Assembly: GCF_030581075.1 (NCBI RefSeq)
Contig: NZ_JAUQSW010000001.1
Coordinates: forward strand, 248,001-312,000
Direction of reading: 5' to 3'
DNA length: 64,000 nt
DNA from: Hymenobacter cheonanensis
Lineage (GTDB): Bacteria > Bacteroidota > Bacteroidia > Cytophagales > Hymenobacteraceae
Shown here: piece by piece, positions 8,644-16,402 of the stretch
Layout of the letters: every line of letters starts with the position of its first letter
Position numbering within the stretch: the stretch's first letter is position 1
Notes under the pieces: generated by a model
Databases searched by the model: none
Told to the model about the DNA's origin: nothing
What the model saw: the letters and a program-made list of their open reading frames with translations, nothing else
Position numbers and translations under genes: made by a program

Positions 8644-9141
8644 ATGGTTTCTATCGTGGTGGCTGCGGCCGAAAACAATGTTATCGGCCGCCAGGGGCAG
8701 CTGCCCTGGCACCTGCCTGCCGATTTGCAGCACTTCAAAAAGCGTACGCTAGGCCACCCCATTGTGATGGGCCGGCGCACGTTTGAGAGCATTGGCCGGG
8801 CACTACCGGGCCGCACCACTATTGTGGTTACGGGCCAGCCAGGCTGGCCGGCGCCGGCTGGCGTGCTGCTCGCCCACTCGCTACCCGAGGCCCTGGCGCT
8901 GGCCGCCCAGCAGCCCGGCGGCGAGGAAATCTGCGTGATTGGCGGCGGCGAAATCTACCGCGAGGCGCTGCCCGCCACCGACGTGGTGTATCTCACCGAG
9001 GTGCACACCACCGTGCCCGACGGCGATACCTTTTTCCCTGCCCTTTCGCCCACCGCCTGGCGCGAGGAAACCCGCACCCGCCACGCCCCCGACGATAAGA
9101 ATAGCCTCGCCTACAGCTTCGTAACGCTACGCCGCCGCTAG
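8644..9141 (+). CDS. folA: Dihydrofolate reductase
   Basis: At 165 residues this is a standard-length chromosomal DHFR that reduces dihydrofolate with NADPH. Visible marks are the N-terminal MVSIVVAAAENNVIGRQGQLPWHLP with the substrate loop, PIVMGRRTFESIG with the NADPH-binding Arg-Thr, the LPGRTTIVVT strand, and VIGGGEIYREALP with the Gly-Gly cofactor turn. It lies directly after fmt, which uses a folate cofactor, and the two probably share a transcript. A bidirectional terminator follows. Confidence 0.95.
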   Translation: MVSIVVAAAENNVIGRQGQLPWHLPADLQHFKKRTLGHPIVMGRRTFESIGRALPGRTTIVVTGQPGWPAPAGVLLAHSLPEALALAAQQPGGEEICVIGGGEIYREALPATDVVYLTEVHTTVPDGDTFFPALSPTAWREETRTRHAPDDKNSLAYSFVTLRRR

Positions 9142-9154
9142 GCGCAGCAACCAT

Positions 9155-9190
9155 AAAAAAGGCCGTTCTGCTGAGCAGAACGGCCTTTTT
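9155..9190. terminator. Bidirectional terminator between folA and porU2
   Basis: The stem AAAAAGGCCGTTCTGCT against AGCAGAACGGCCTTTTT has a tiny loop and T-runs at both ends. It sits between convergent genes and can serve both. Confidence 0.92.
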
Positions 9191-9213
9191 GCTTAACTCA
9201 GAAACCCAGAGGG

Positions 9214-12200
9214 CTAGCGCAGCAGCACGAGCTTGCCCCAGTCGTTTTTGAAGGCCTGGTCGCCGGCCGTGCTGAATTTCTTGAAGTCGTTGTTCGGGTC
9301 GTCGACGGCCACGCGGTAGAGGTAGGTGCCGTTGGCCAGGCGGTCGCCGTACTGGTCGGTACCATCCCAGGCGTAGTCGGTAATGTTGTTGCCGATGTGC
9401 AGGGGGCCTAGCTCGCTCATAAAAATCTCGCGCACCACGCGGCCCGTGAGGGTCATAATCTGAATTTTCATGTTGCGCGGCAGCTCCTGGCCCGTCACCG
9501 TGAACACAAACTTGGCCTTGCTCGTGACGGGGTTCGGGTACGGGTACACGTTGGAGATTTTCGACTCATTTATCACCGTAAACTTCACCTGGTAGCTCAC
9601 GGTGCCGGCGGCGGCATTGGAGGCATCACGGCCCTGCACGCTCAGCGTGTAGGTGCCATTGGGTAGCGGCGTGCTCAGGCCGGGCTGGTAATCCAGGCGG
9701 GCCAGGCTGCCCGAGGTGTTATCGACGCTGAAGTGCACATCGGCTCCGTTCACGTTCACGGGAATGGTGGTGCCATCCGGCCGCTTCAGGAAAATGGTGA
9801 AGAACGAGGCATCAGTAATGAGGCGCAGCTTGTCCTCGTCCTTGAGCTGAATGGTGACGACCGGGCGCGGCGCCACCAGCTCGCCATCGAGAATGTGACG
9901 GCCATCGATAGCCACGTCGAGGGTGGGCGGCACGTTGGAGTCGCGCACCGTGAAGGTGGCCGTTCTCAGCTCGTTGTTGAAGTAATACAGCTCGGGCTGC
10001 AGCTGCGGGTTGACTACTACCCGCACGTAAAACTTACCGAAGAGGCCGCGCATGTCAATGCTCACGTTCACGGTCAGCACGCTGTCGCCGGGCAGCAAAT
10101 CGCGGGTGGCCGTGAGCAGCGGCAGGGTGCGCACCGGCAGGTTGGTGCTGGCGTTCACCAGCTGCACCTGCGTTTGGAGGCGGCTGGCGAAGGCTTCCTG
10201 CGAGATGTTGTCAAACTTGACCGGGAACCTGATGAAGCCGGTGCCGGTAGTAGCCTGCGCCTTCAGGCTCGCCGAATCGTACACGGCGGCGGCCACCAAG
10301 TCGCGGCGCACAATGCCCTCGGGCTTGCCCTTGAAGGTGATGAGCCATTGCTTAAGCTGCGGCGGCACCCGGTTCACGGAGTCGCGCAGGGCTAGCTGGA
10401 GCTGCATGTAGGGGTAAGTGGTGGCCGAGTAGCCGGTCAAATCCAGGCTCTTGGCCTTGATGTCGGGTTGCAGCACCGTGGCCTTGTTGCTGGCATCGAT
10501 GCCCACCAGCGAAAGCGTGTAGCTAGCCGTCGAGGTCTCGGGCTTGATAACGTCGAACAGCGTCTGCCACTTCACGGCCGGCCCAATGAGCGTGCTCGTG
10601 ACGCTGCCCGCCTGGCTCGGCGCGCTCAGCGAGGCCGCCAGCGTGATGCTTTGCAGGTAAGTAGGCGTGCTCAGCGTGCGGTCGGGGCCGGCTTCGGCCA
10701 GCAGCACGCTGCCGCTCGCCTTCTTTTGGGCCACCAGGGCCCAGGGCTCGCCGTTTTTGAGCGTTGGCACCAGCTTGCTGCCTAGCAGGGTGGCTACCTG
10801 GCGCAGGGTGGCGGCCAGGCCGGGGTCGGCGTAGCGCAGGCGGTTTTCGCTCACCAGGGCCACGTAGGCGCCCTCGGGCACCTGGCCCAAAAAGGCGAGC
10901 AGCTGCGCCCGGCGGGCGGCGCTGTTGTTGAGGTTATCGAGGGTATCGGCACCGCTCGTGGGGTCGGCGCCAAAGTAGTAGAACGGCTGGCTGGCCGGCC
11001 CGCACACCGAGTACGAGCCGCTCACGGTGGTTTGCTTCAGCGTGCGCGGGTCGAAGACGGCCAGCAGCAGGTTGGGCGATTTCACGCCGCAGTTGCTGAC
11101 ATCGACTGTTGAGCTGCCCGTGTTGATGCCGTAGCCGCTCACGGCAAACGTGTAGCTGCTGCCGGGCGCCCCGCCGCCAGCCGTGCGCAGCGTAAGGGCC
11201 TGCTGCTGGGCGGCAAAGCTCCAGCGGTTGCTAGGGGCGGCCACGGCCACGCCCCGCAGGTCGTCGCGGTTGAACTGCCCGTTGTGGCTCTGCGACCAGC
11301 CACCGCTCAGGGCCGTCGGGATGATGCGGAACGAGCTTACCTGCCAGCCGTTATCTTCCGGGGCCACGGCCGTGGTAAAGCGCACGCGCCAGTACCATAC
11401 CGTAGAGTCGGCCTTGGTAGCGAGGGCTTTGGGCGGCGTCCAGGTAGGCGTTACGCCGGCCGAGATGGTGGTTGATTGCAACGCCGGGCTGTTGAAGGTA
11501 GCCACCGAGTCGACCTGAAAATCGTAGTTGCGCACCGGGCCGTTGGGGTCGTTGCTCTGGGCCACCAGGCGCGGCTTGGTGCTGGTGATGATGGCAAACT
11601 CGGTGGGCGTGAGCAGCGTGAGGCCGCGCTTCAGGAAAGAATACGTGAGCGTCGCCGTGTTATTGCCTTCATTCAGCTCGGCCACCTTATTGCGGTAGTC
11701 AAGCTCCACCGTAAACTGATTGTCGCCCGAAAAATCGCTCGTGGGGTTGGTGAGCGTAATGGTGTACACCGTATCGCGCCGGAAAGCCTGCGGGAAGGGC
11801 TTATTGCCGCTGTCACTGTCGTAAAGATAGACTTCCTTGGACAGGCCGGTAGCCGTAGGATAGGTGCGCGTGACGCGAATCTCGACTGGGTCGCGGGTGA
11901 TGCGCAGCGGGTTGCTCACCCCAATGTTGAAGGTAAACTTGGAGGAGGCGGCCGTCACGGCCACGTCGGGGGCAATGGGGCTGAGCGAAAGCGCAGCGGC
12001 GCTGGCCACAAAATCGGGCTTGGCCGGGGCGTACATGCGCAGGGCGGGGTCGCCCTGCCAGATGGTGCACAGCAGCTGCTCGGTGGCGCGCAGGTTGCCG
12101 GCTACGGGCGCATACGCCGGCCGCACCTGCAGGCGCCGGATTACCTCGCGGCGCACCTCGGCAATGGGCCGCCCAAACCACTCGGGGTCGTTGAAGAGCA

Positions 12201-14511
12201 GTTGGTGGGTCAAATCCTGCGAGGGGTCGAGCAGGTCGGCATACGAGAGCCCGCTTTCGGCCATAATGCCAATCGAGCCCTTGCCAGGGGCCAGGACCCA
12301 GTCGGAGGCAAACGTGCGGGCGTTGTAGAACGCCGCCCCTGCCGAGCAGCCGTTGTACATCATCACCGGATACTTTTTGGCGTTGTTGTAGCCCTGCGTT
12401 ACATCATTAATATCGCCAATGTTGAGGTCGAACTGGGTAGTCGAGCCGTGGCCGAAGTACGTAATCAGGGCTAGCCCCGCGTTTACATCCGTCGAGATAT
12501 TCTTGTTGGCTGGCAGGTTGGTGGGGTCATATACCCGCTGGTAGGTGGTGACGCTGCCGCCCAGCAGCGGGTGCTCTACACGCAGCTTATAGCGGTCGAG
12601 GTACGAGCGGAAGGTATTGATTTCCAGCTGGTCGTGCCCACCACTCAGGTGCACCATATTCTTGTGCCAGGGCTCGGGGTTGAGCTGGTTGGGGTCTATT
12701 TGCGCCTCGTACTCCTGCAGCTTAGTGAGGTAAGCCAGCGCCTCGGCGGGCGTGCTGGCCACAATGCGGCCCGTGGGCAGGGCCGGCACGTAGTTGTCGT
12801 GCGGCCAGTCGCTCGACAGGAAGATATCGGACGTCGAGCGCGTCGAAACCGGCACCAGGTCCAGGCCGCTTTCGCCCTGCACCCGCGTCGATTGGTAGGT
12901 GTAAAATCCGCTGCCGGAGGCCCCCGAGGTAGTGTTGGGGTCTATGGCCGAGCTAACCGGCGAGCCGGGCGAGATGCCCTTGCCCAGCAGCAGCAGGTAC
13001 TTGGTCTGGTTGGCCGGCGCGCGCGCCGCCAGCCACAGCGCAAAGTGGCGCAGGGCAATTACCGAGCGCTCGCCGTAGTGAAACTGGTCGTAGAGCTGCG
13101 GCGCGGTCACCATCAGGGTATCGTAGGCGCCGCCCGCGGCCGAGGCACGGTAGTTGGCGTAGGCGCGCGCCACGTTGGGCACCGTGCCCGCCGCTTTCAT
13201 CAGCTGCGGATGCGTGATGATGACAAAGTTGGGCTTGGCCGGGTCGATACCCCGGAAGTTGACCCGGCGGGCGGCGGGCGGCACCAGCGGCTGGGCCTCA
13301 TCGGCCAGCAGCAGGCGGCGCGTTTGCTGGCCGGTGGCGCTCGGAAACACGTAGCGCCGGCCCGTGCTACCCAGGGTGGCGGCGTCGGTGCCCGCAATGC
13401 GCTGCACGTTCCAGGGGTCCTGAATATCGAAGCCGCTTACCGTAGCCGGCACGTTATCAACCTCGTAGGTAGCCTGGCCGGCTAGCAGCGAGTCGTTTTG
13501 AAAGACCACCGCCCGGCGATTGCTGAACCACACGTTTTGCTGCGGGGCTGTCACGCGCATCCACGACAAGCGGAATACATCGACGAGCGACTGCGGCGGC
13601 AGCGGGCCCTGGCCGAAGCTCAGCGTTACGCTGCCCTGGCTGCTTATATCGCTGGGCAGCAAGGTGTAGCGCCCATACGCATGGTCGAAGCGCTTGTACA
13701 GCAGCGTGCCCAGCAGCCGGGGCGTGCTGCTGCCCGGCGCTACCACGCTCACCGTAGTAGAGTGATTATCAACGCGGCTGCCCCCTAGCACTACCGCCTC
13801 GGCGCGCGGGGCGGGCGCGCCGGCCGCCGTCGAGATAGCGCGCAGCGAGTCGACCAGTACCGGCGTCGGGTTATAGTAGAATCCTTCAAAAAAGCCTTCG
13901 CCGGGCTCTATCCACGGCAAAAAGGTGAAGGAGGTTTCGGTGGGCGCCTCGGTATAGTTGCCCGTTTTCAGCACCAGCGAGGATTGCAGGCGCCAGCCGT
14001 GCGGCGTGCCGCCGGCCGCCACCGGCTGGGCCATGCGCTTGCCGGCGCGGGTGCCCCAGGTTACGAAATAGGCCGCCGTATCGGTGTAAAAGCTGTAGTA
14101 AGGATTGACCTGGTCGGCGGGATTTTTGTAAAATTCCTTGTCGAGCGCGGCGTCGTTGCGCTGGCCGTAGAACTCCACAAAGGTGCTGTTATCGAGCGTG
14201 GCCGAGTTGCCGCCCTGGTACACGGCCACTTCCTTGCCGCGCCGCCACACCTGCAGCTGGCTGGGGGCCACCGCGCCCGCGCCCAGCTGGCTGAGGTAGG
14301 CGTAGTCGAGGCGGTAGAGGCCCTCGCGCCACACCTTTACCTTGTAGTAAGGCTGGCCGGGCACTATCCACTCGTTGCCGTAGGTGCCCGATTGGGCCTG
14401 CGCCAGGGTAGTGCCCAGCAGGCAGGCCAGCACCGCCAGCCCCACGGCACGCCCGCTCGCCCACCGGCCCAGCGTACTCCACCAACTGGTAGCGTAAATT
14501 TTATTTATCAT
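9214..14511 (-). CDS. porU2: Type IX secretion sortase-like protein PorU2 (C25 peptidase family)
   Basis: The 1,765-residue exported protein has a signal peptide ending near AQAQS and the N-terminal YGNEWIVPGQPYYKVKVWREGLYRLDY of PorU-type proteins. A gingipain-like (C25) catalytic domain includes TYFGHGSTTQFD with the likely catalytic His near residue 688, and VMMYNGCSAGAAF with the likely catalytic Cys near 722. A long series of beta-domains follows, and then a C-terminal YPYPNPVTSKAKFVF...ATYLYRV-like sorting domain (the LANGTYLYRV turn is visible). PorU cleaves the C-terminal signal of T9SS cargo and attaches cargo to lipopolysaccharide. This protein is much longer than classical PorU (about 1,150 residues), fitting the PorU2 subgroup. 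ATG at 14511 is preferred over an upstream TTG. It lies 48 bp downstream of porV2. Confidence 0.85.
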   Translation of the reverse strand: MINKIYATSWWSTLGRWASGRAVGLAVLACLLGTTLAQAQSGTYGNEWIVPGQPYYKVKVWREGLYRLDYAYLSQLGAGAVAPSQLQVWRRGKEVAVYQGGNSATLDNSTFVEFYGQRNDAALDKEFYKNPADQVNPYYSFYTDTAAYFVTWGTRAGKRMAQPVAAGGTPHGWRLQSSLVLKTGNYTEAPTETSFTFLPWIEPGEGFFEGFYYNPTPVLVDSLRAISTAAGAPAPRAEAVVLGGSRVDNHSTTVSVVAPGSSTPRLLGTLLYKRFDHAYGRYTLLPSDISSQGSVTLSFGQGPLPPQSLVDVFRLSWMRVTAPQQNVWFSNRRAVVFQNDSLLAGQATYEVDNVPATVSGFDIQDPWNVQRIAGTDAATLGSTGRRYVFPSATGQQTRRLLLADEAQPLVPPAARRVNFRGIDPAKPNFVIITHPQLMKAAGTVPNVARAYANYRASAAGGAYDTLMVTAPQLYDQFHYGERSVIALRHFALWLAARAPANQTKYLLLLGKGISPGSPVSSAIDPNTTSGASGSGFYTYQSTRVQGESGLDLVPVSTRSTSDIFLSSDWPHDNYVPALPTGRIVASTPAEALAYLTKLQEYEAQIDPNQLNPEPWHKNMVHLSGGHDQLEINTFRSYLDRYKLRVEHPLLGGSVTTYQRVYDPTNLPANKNISTDVNAGLALITYFGHGSTTQFDLNIGDINDVTQGYNNAKKYPVMMYNGCSAGAAFYNARTFASDWVLAPGKGSIGIMAESGLSYADLLDPSQDLTHQLLFNDPEWFGRPIAEVRREVIRRLQVRPAYAPVAGNLRATEQLLCTIWQGDPALRMYAPAKPDFVASAAALSLSPIAPDVAVTAASSKFTFNIGVSNPLRITRDPVEIRVTRTYPTATGLSKEVYLYDSDSGNKPFPQAFRRDTVYTITLTNPTSDFSGDNQFTVELDYRNKVAELNEGNNTATLTYSFLKRGLTLLTPTEFAIITSTKPRLVAQSNDPNGPVRNYDFQVDSVATFNSPALQSTTISAGVTPTWTPPKALATKADSTVWYWRVRFTTAVAPEDNGWQVSSFRIIPTALSGGWSQSHNGQFNRDDLRGVAVAAPSNRWSFAAQQQALTLRTAGGGAPGSSYTFAVSGYGINTGSSTVDVSNCGVKSPNLLLAVFDPRTLKQTTVSGSYSVCGPASQPFYYFGADPTSGADTLDNLNNSAARRAQLLAFLGQVPEGAYVALVSENRLRYADPGLAATLRQVATLLGSKLVPTLKNGEPWALVAQKKASGSVLLAEAGPDRTLSTPTYLQSITLAASLSAPSQAGSVTSTLIGPAVKWQTLFDVIKPETSTASYTLSLVGIDASNKATVLQPDIKAKSLDLTGYSATTYPYMQLQLALRDSVNRVPPQLKQWLITFKGKPEGIVRRDLVAAAVYDSASLKAQATTGTGFIRFPVKFDNISQEAFASRLQTQVQLVNASTNLPVRTLPLLTATRDLLPGDSVLTVNVSIDMRGLFGKFYVRVVVNPQLQPELYYFNNELRTATFTVRDSNVPPTLDVAIDGRHILDGELVAPRPVVTIQLKDEDKLRLITDASFFTIFLKRPDGTTIPVNVNGADVHFSVDNTSGSLARLDYQPGLSTPLPNGTYTLSVQGRDASNAAAGTVSYQVKFTVINESKISNVYPYPNPVTSKAKFVFTVTGQELPRNMKIQIMTLTGRVVREIFMSELGPLHIGNNITDYAWDGTDQYGDRLANGTYLYRVAVDDPNNDFKKFSTAGDQAFKNDWGKLVLLR

Positions 14512-14559
14512 AGTAGCAGTCAACTAACTAGTATTTATGCACGAATAAGCTCCCTGGCC

Positions 14560-15693
14560 CTAGCGAATGCTGGGCAGGCCGCCCTGGCGGCTGCCCAGGC
14601 CGTAGCCCAGGCTCACGATGAGCGAGTTGGTTTGGGAGGTAGAGCCGAGCTTTTCGACCGCCAGGCGCGAGAGCGCCAGGTCCACGCGCAGGCCACTAAA
14701 GGCCACGCCCGCCCCCAGGCTGTACTGGCCCTTCCACTGCTGCGACATATCGAAGGTGGTAATCTTCTGATAGTTGCCCACGCCGCCGCGCAAAAAGGCC
14801 AGGTTGCGGTAGCCGATTTCGACGCCCACGCGCGGGTCCACGCTCACGGGCTTGGCCGAGATGAGGGTGTTGCGCTGGCCATCGGTGGTGGCTTCCAGGT
14901 CGGCGGCCACCAGGGCCGTAAACTGCGCGGGCAGCGTAAACTGCCGCCCCGCCCCTAGCACCAGGCGCGGCAGGGTTATCTCGGTCGTGTTGGTCGGAAT
15001 GGCCTCGCCGGGGATGGTATTGGCCTTGAACTTGTCGGCGTCGATGCTCCAGGCGTTGAAGGTGGTGGTGATGTCCCTGGCCATCAGGCCCAGGCGCCAG
15101 CCCTTGTGGTTGTACTGCACGCCCACATCGACCCCAAAGCCGTAGGCGTTGGCATACGAGCCCACGTTGCGGTAAATGAGCTTGCCGCTGCCGCCCACGC
15201 TCAGGCCCTCGGGCCCCAGCTTGCGGGCGTAGCTCAGCAGCAGGGCGTAGTCGGCCACCGAGAAGTACGTAATACGGTCGTACTGAATGTAGCCGTATTC
15301 GTTCACCAGCGCCCGCGTATCGGCAATGTTGTCCACGCCCAGGCGCAGCAGCGTCACGCCGATGGCGCTCTTCTCATCAAGCGGCATGGCGAAGGCAGCG
15401 TAGTCGTTCTTCACTACCCCCGAAAACAACTCGGAGTGCATCAGCACGCCGTCGTACTTGGTGCGGATGTTGGTGAGCGCCGCCGGGTTCCAGTAGCCGG
15501 CCGTGGCATCGTCGGCCAGGCTCACCTGGGTTTTGCCCATGCCCAGCGAGCGGGCGCCGGCGCCTAGGTTCAAAAACTCGTTGCTGTACTTAGGGGTGTT
15601 GGTTTGGGCGCGGGCAGCGGGCGCAGCTAGCCCCAGCGCGGCGCTCACACCCAGTAAAACCGCCCAGGGGCGGCAAGCGGAGAGTTGTAGCAT
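14560..15693 (-). CDS. porV2: Type IX secretion outer-membrane protein PorV2 (PorV/PorQ family)
   Basis: ATG at 15693 starts the protein directly on a signal peptide (hydrophobic core AVLLGVSAALGLA, cleavage after AARAQ). A longer frame adds 28 residues with no signal character. The 377-residue mature protein resembles FadL-like beta-barrels of the PorV family, with FLNLGAGARSLGMGKTQVSLADDATAGYWNPAAL near the N-terminus and alternating barrel strands to the end. PorV shuttles T9SS cargo from the translocon to the PorU sortase. Its position immediately upstream of porU2 on the same strand makes a functional pair likely. Confidence 0.85.
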   Translation of the reverse strand: MLQLSACRPWAVLLGVSAALGLAAPAARAQTNTPKYSNEFLNLGAGARSLGMGKTQVSLADDATAGYWNPAALTNIRTKYDGVLMHSELFSGVVKNDYAAFAMPLDEKSAIGVTLLRLGVDNIADTRALVNEYGYIQYDRITYFSVADYALLLSYARKLGPEGLSVGGSGKLIYRNVGSYANAYGFGVDVGVQYNHKGWRLGLMARDITTTFNAWSIDADKFKANTIPGEAIPTNTTEITLPRLVLGAGRQFTLPAQFTALVAADLEATTDGQRNTLISAKPVSVDPRVGVEIGYRNLAFLRGGVGNYQKITTFDMSQQWKGQYSLGAGVAFSGLRVDLALSRLAVEKLGSTSQTNSLIVSLGYGLGSRQGGLPSIR

Positions 15694-15909
15694 AGTTGAA
15701 TAATAGGCGGCAGAATAAATTGGAGCAGCAACGCAAGTTACTGCCAGATAGTGCGCAATGGCGCGCCTAAGCTCCACGCCCGCCAGCCAGTTAGCTGATT
15801 ATCGCGCAGTTGGCTCTTTGTTTTTGGATGCTGGGCGCACCGAAATAGGAAGAAAGAAATACGTGACCTCTTTAGGTGCAAAAAAAATTTGCGCCAAGGC
15901 AACAAAAAA

Positions 15910-15952
15910 ATGTACACCGAGTATTATGTAATACAAAGTACTCGTTGTACAT
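15910..15952. promoter_or_regulatory. Nested palindromic operator at the padR promoter
   Basis: Fourteen-base arms at 15910-15923 (ATGTACACCGAGTA) and 15939-15952 (TACTCGTTGTACAT) are complementary except for one position. Inside lies a second inverted repeat, GTATTA-TG-TAATAC, at 15921-15934. ATGTA...TACAT ends are typical of PadR-family operators, and the padR start is only 39 bases downstream. Autorepression by PadR is the simplest reading. Confidence 0.75.
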
Positions 15953-15955
15953 TTG
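15948..15955 (+). promoter_or_regulatory. Candidate Bacteroidota -7 box for padR
   Basis: TACATTTG matches the Bacteroidota consensus TAnnTTTG exactly. It overlaps the right arm of the palindrome and lies 36 bases before the padR ATG, so a bound repressor would cover it. No clear TTG -33 element was seen at the standard distance. Confidence 0.55.
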
Positions 15956-15990
15956 TACCGTTCCTCACCTACTACTAGCCCATACCGCCC

Positions 15991-16326
15991 ATGAAACTAG
16001 AGAACACCCAGGTGCAGATGCGCAAAGGCATCCTCGAATTCTGCATCCTGGAGATAATCGGCCGCGGGGAGGCCTACGCCAGCGACATGCTGGAGGAGCT
16101 TACCGCGGCCCGCATGATAGTGGTGGAGGGCACCCTCTACCCCTTGCTCACGCGCCTCAAGAATGCCGCCCTGCTCGACTACGTGTGGAAGGAGTCGACC
16201 TCCGGCCCGCCCCGCAAGTACTACACGCTCACCACGGCCGGCCGCAGCTTTTTGGAGGAGCTGCGCCAGACCTGGGAAGAAATGGCCCTCTCCGTCGGCA
16301 TCATTCGCCAGCCGCCCCGCCCCTAG
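15991..16326 (+). CDS. PadR family transcriptional regulator
   Basis: The 111-residue protein is a typical small PadR repressor. It has a winged helix with QMRKGILEFCILEIIGRGEAYASDMLEEL, the recognition helix and wing VVEGTLYPLLTRLKNAALLDYVW, then the SGPPRKYYTLTTAGRSFLEEL signature and a short C-terminal dimerisation helix. In many Bacteroidota a PadR gene of this kind precedes a PspC-domain protein gene, as here (77 bp apart), and the two are probably one transcript. The ligand is unknown. The palindrome upstream is its likely binding site. Confidence 0.92.
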   Translation: MKLENTQVQMRKGILEFCILEIIGRGEAYASDMLEELTAARMIVVEGTLYPLLTRLKNAALLDYVWKESTSGPPRKYYTLTTAGRSFLEELRQTWEEMALSVGIIRQPPRP

Positions 16327-16402
16327 CCGGGCCCTGCTTTTACCCGCTAAACTTTCTTTCTCCGATTTCAACCTGCCGCGCTTCGCGCCTGCGGCCCCTC
16401 CC

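Noticed and set aside
11476..12474. Long plus-strand frames within porU2, the longest 332 residues
   Set aside because: High GC gives long antisense frames. They are Arg/Gly/Val-rich, lack domains, and lie wholly opposite a well-supported gene.
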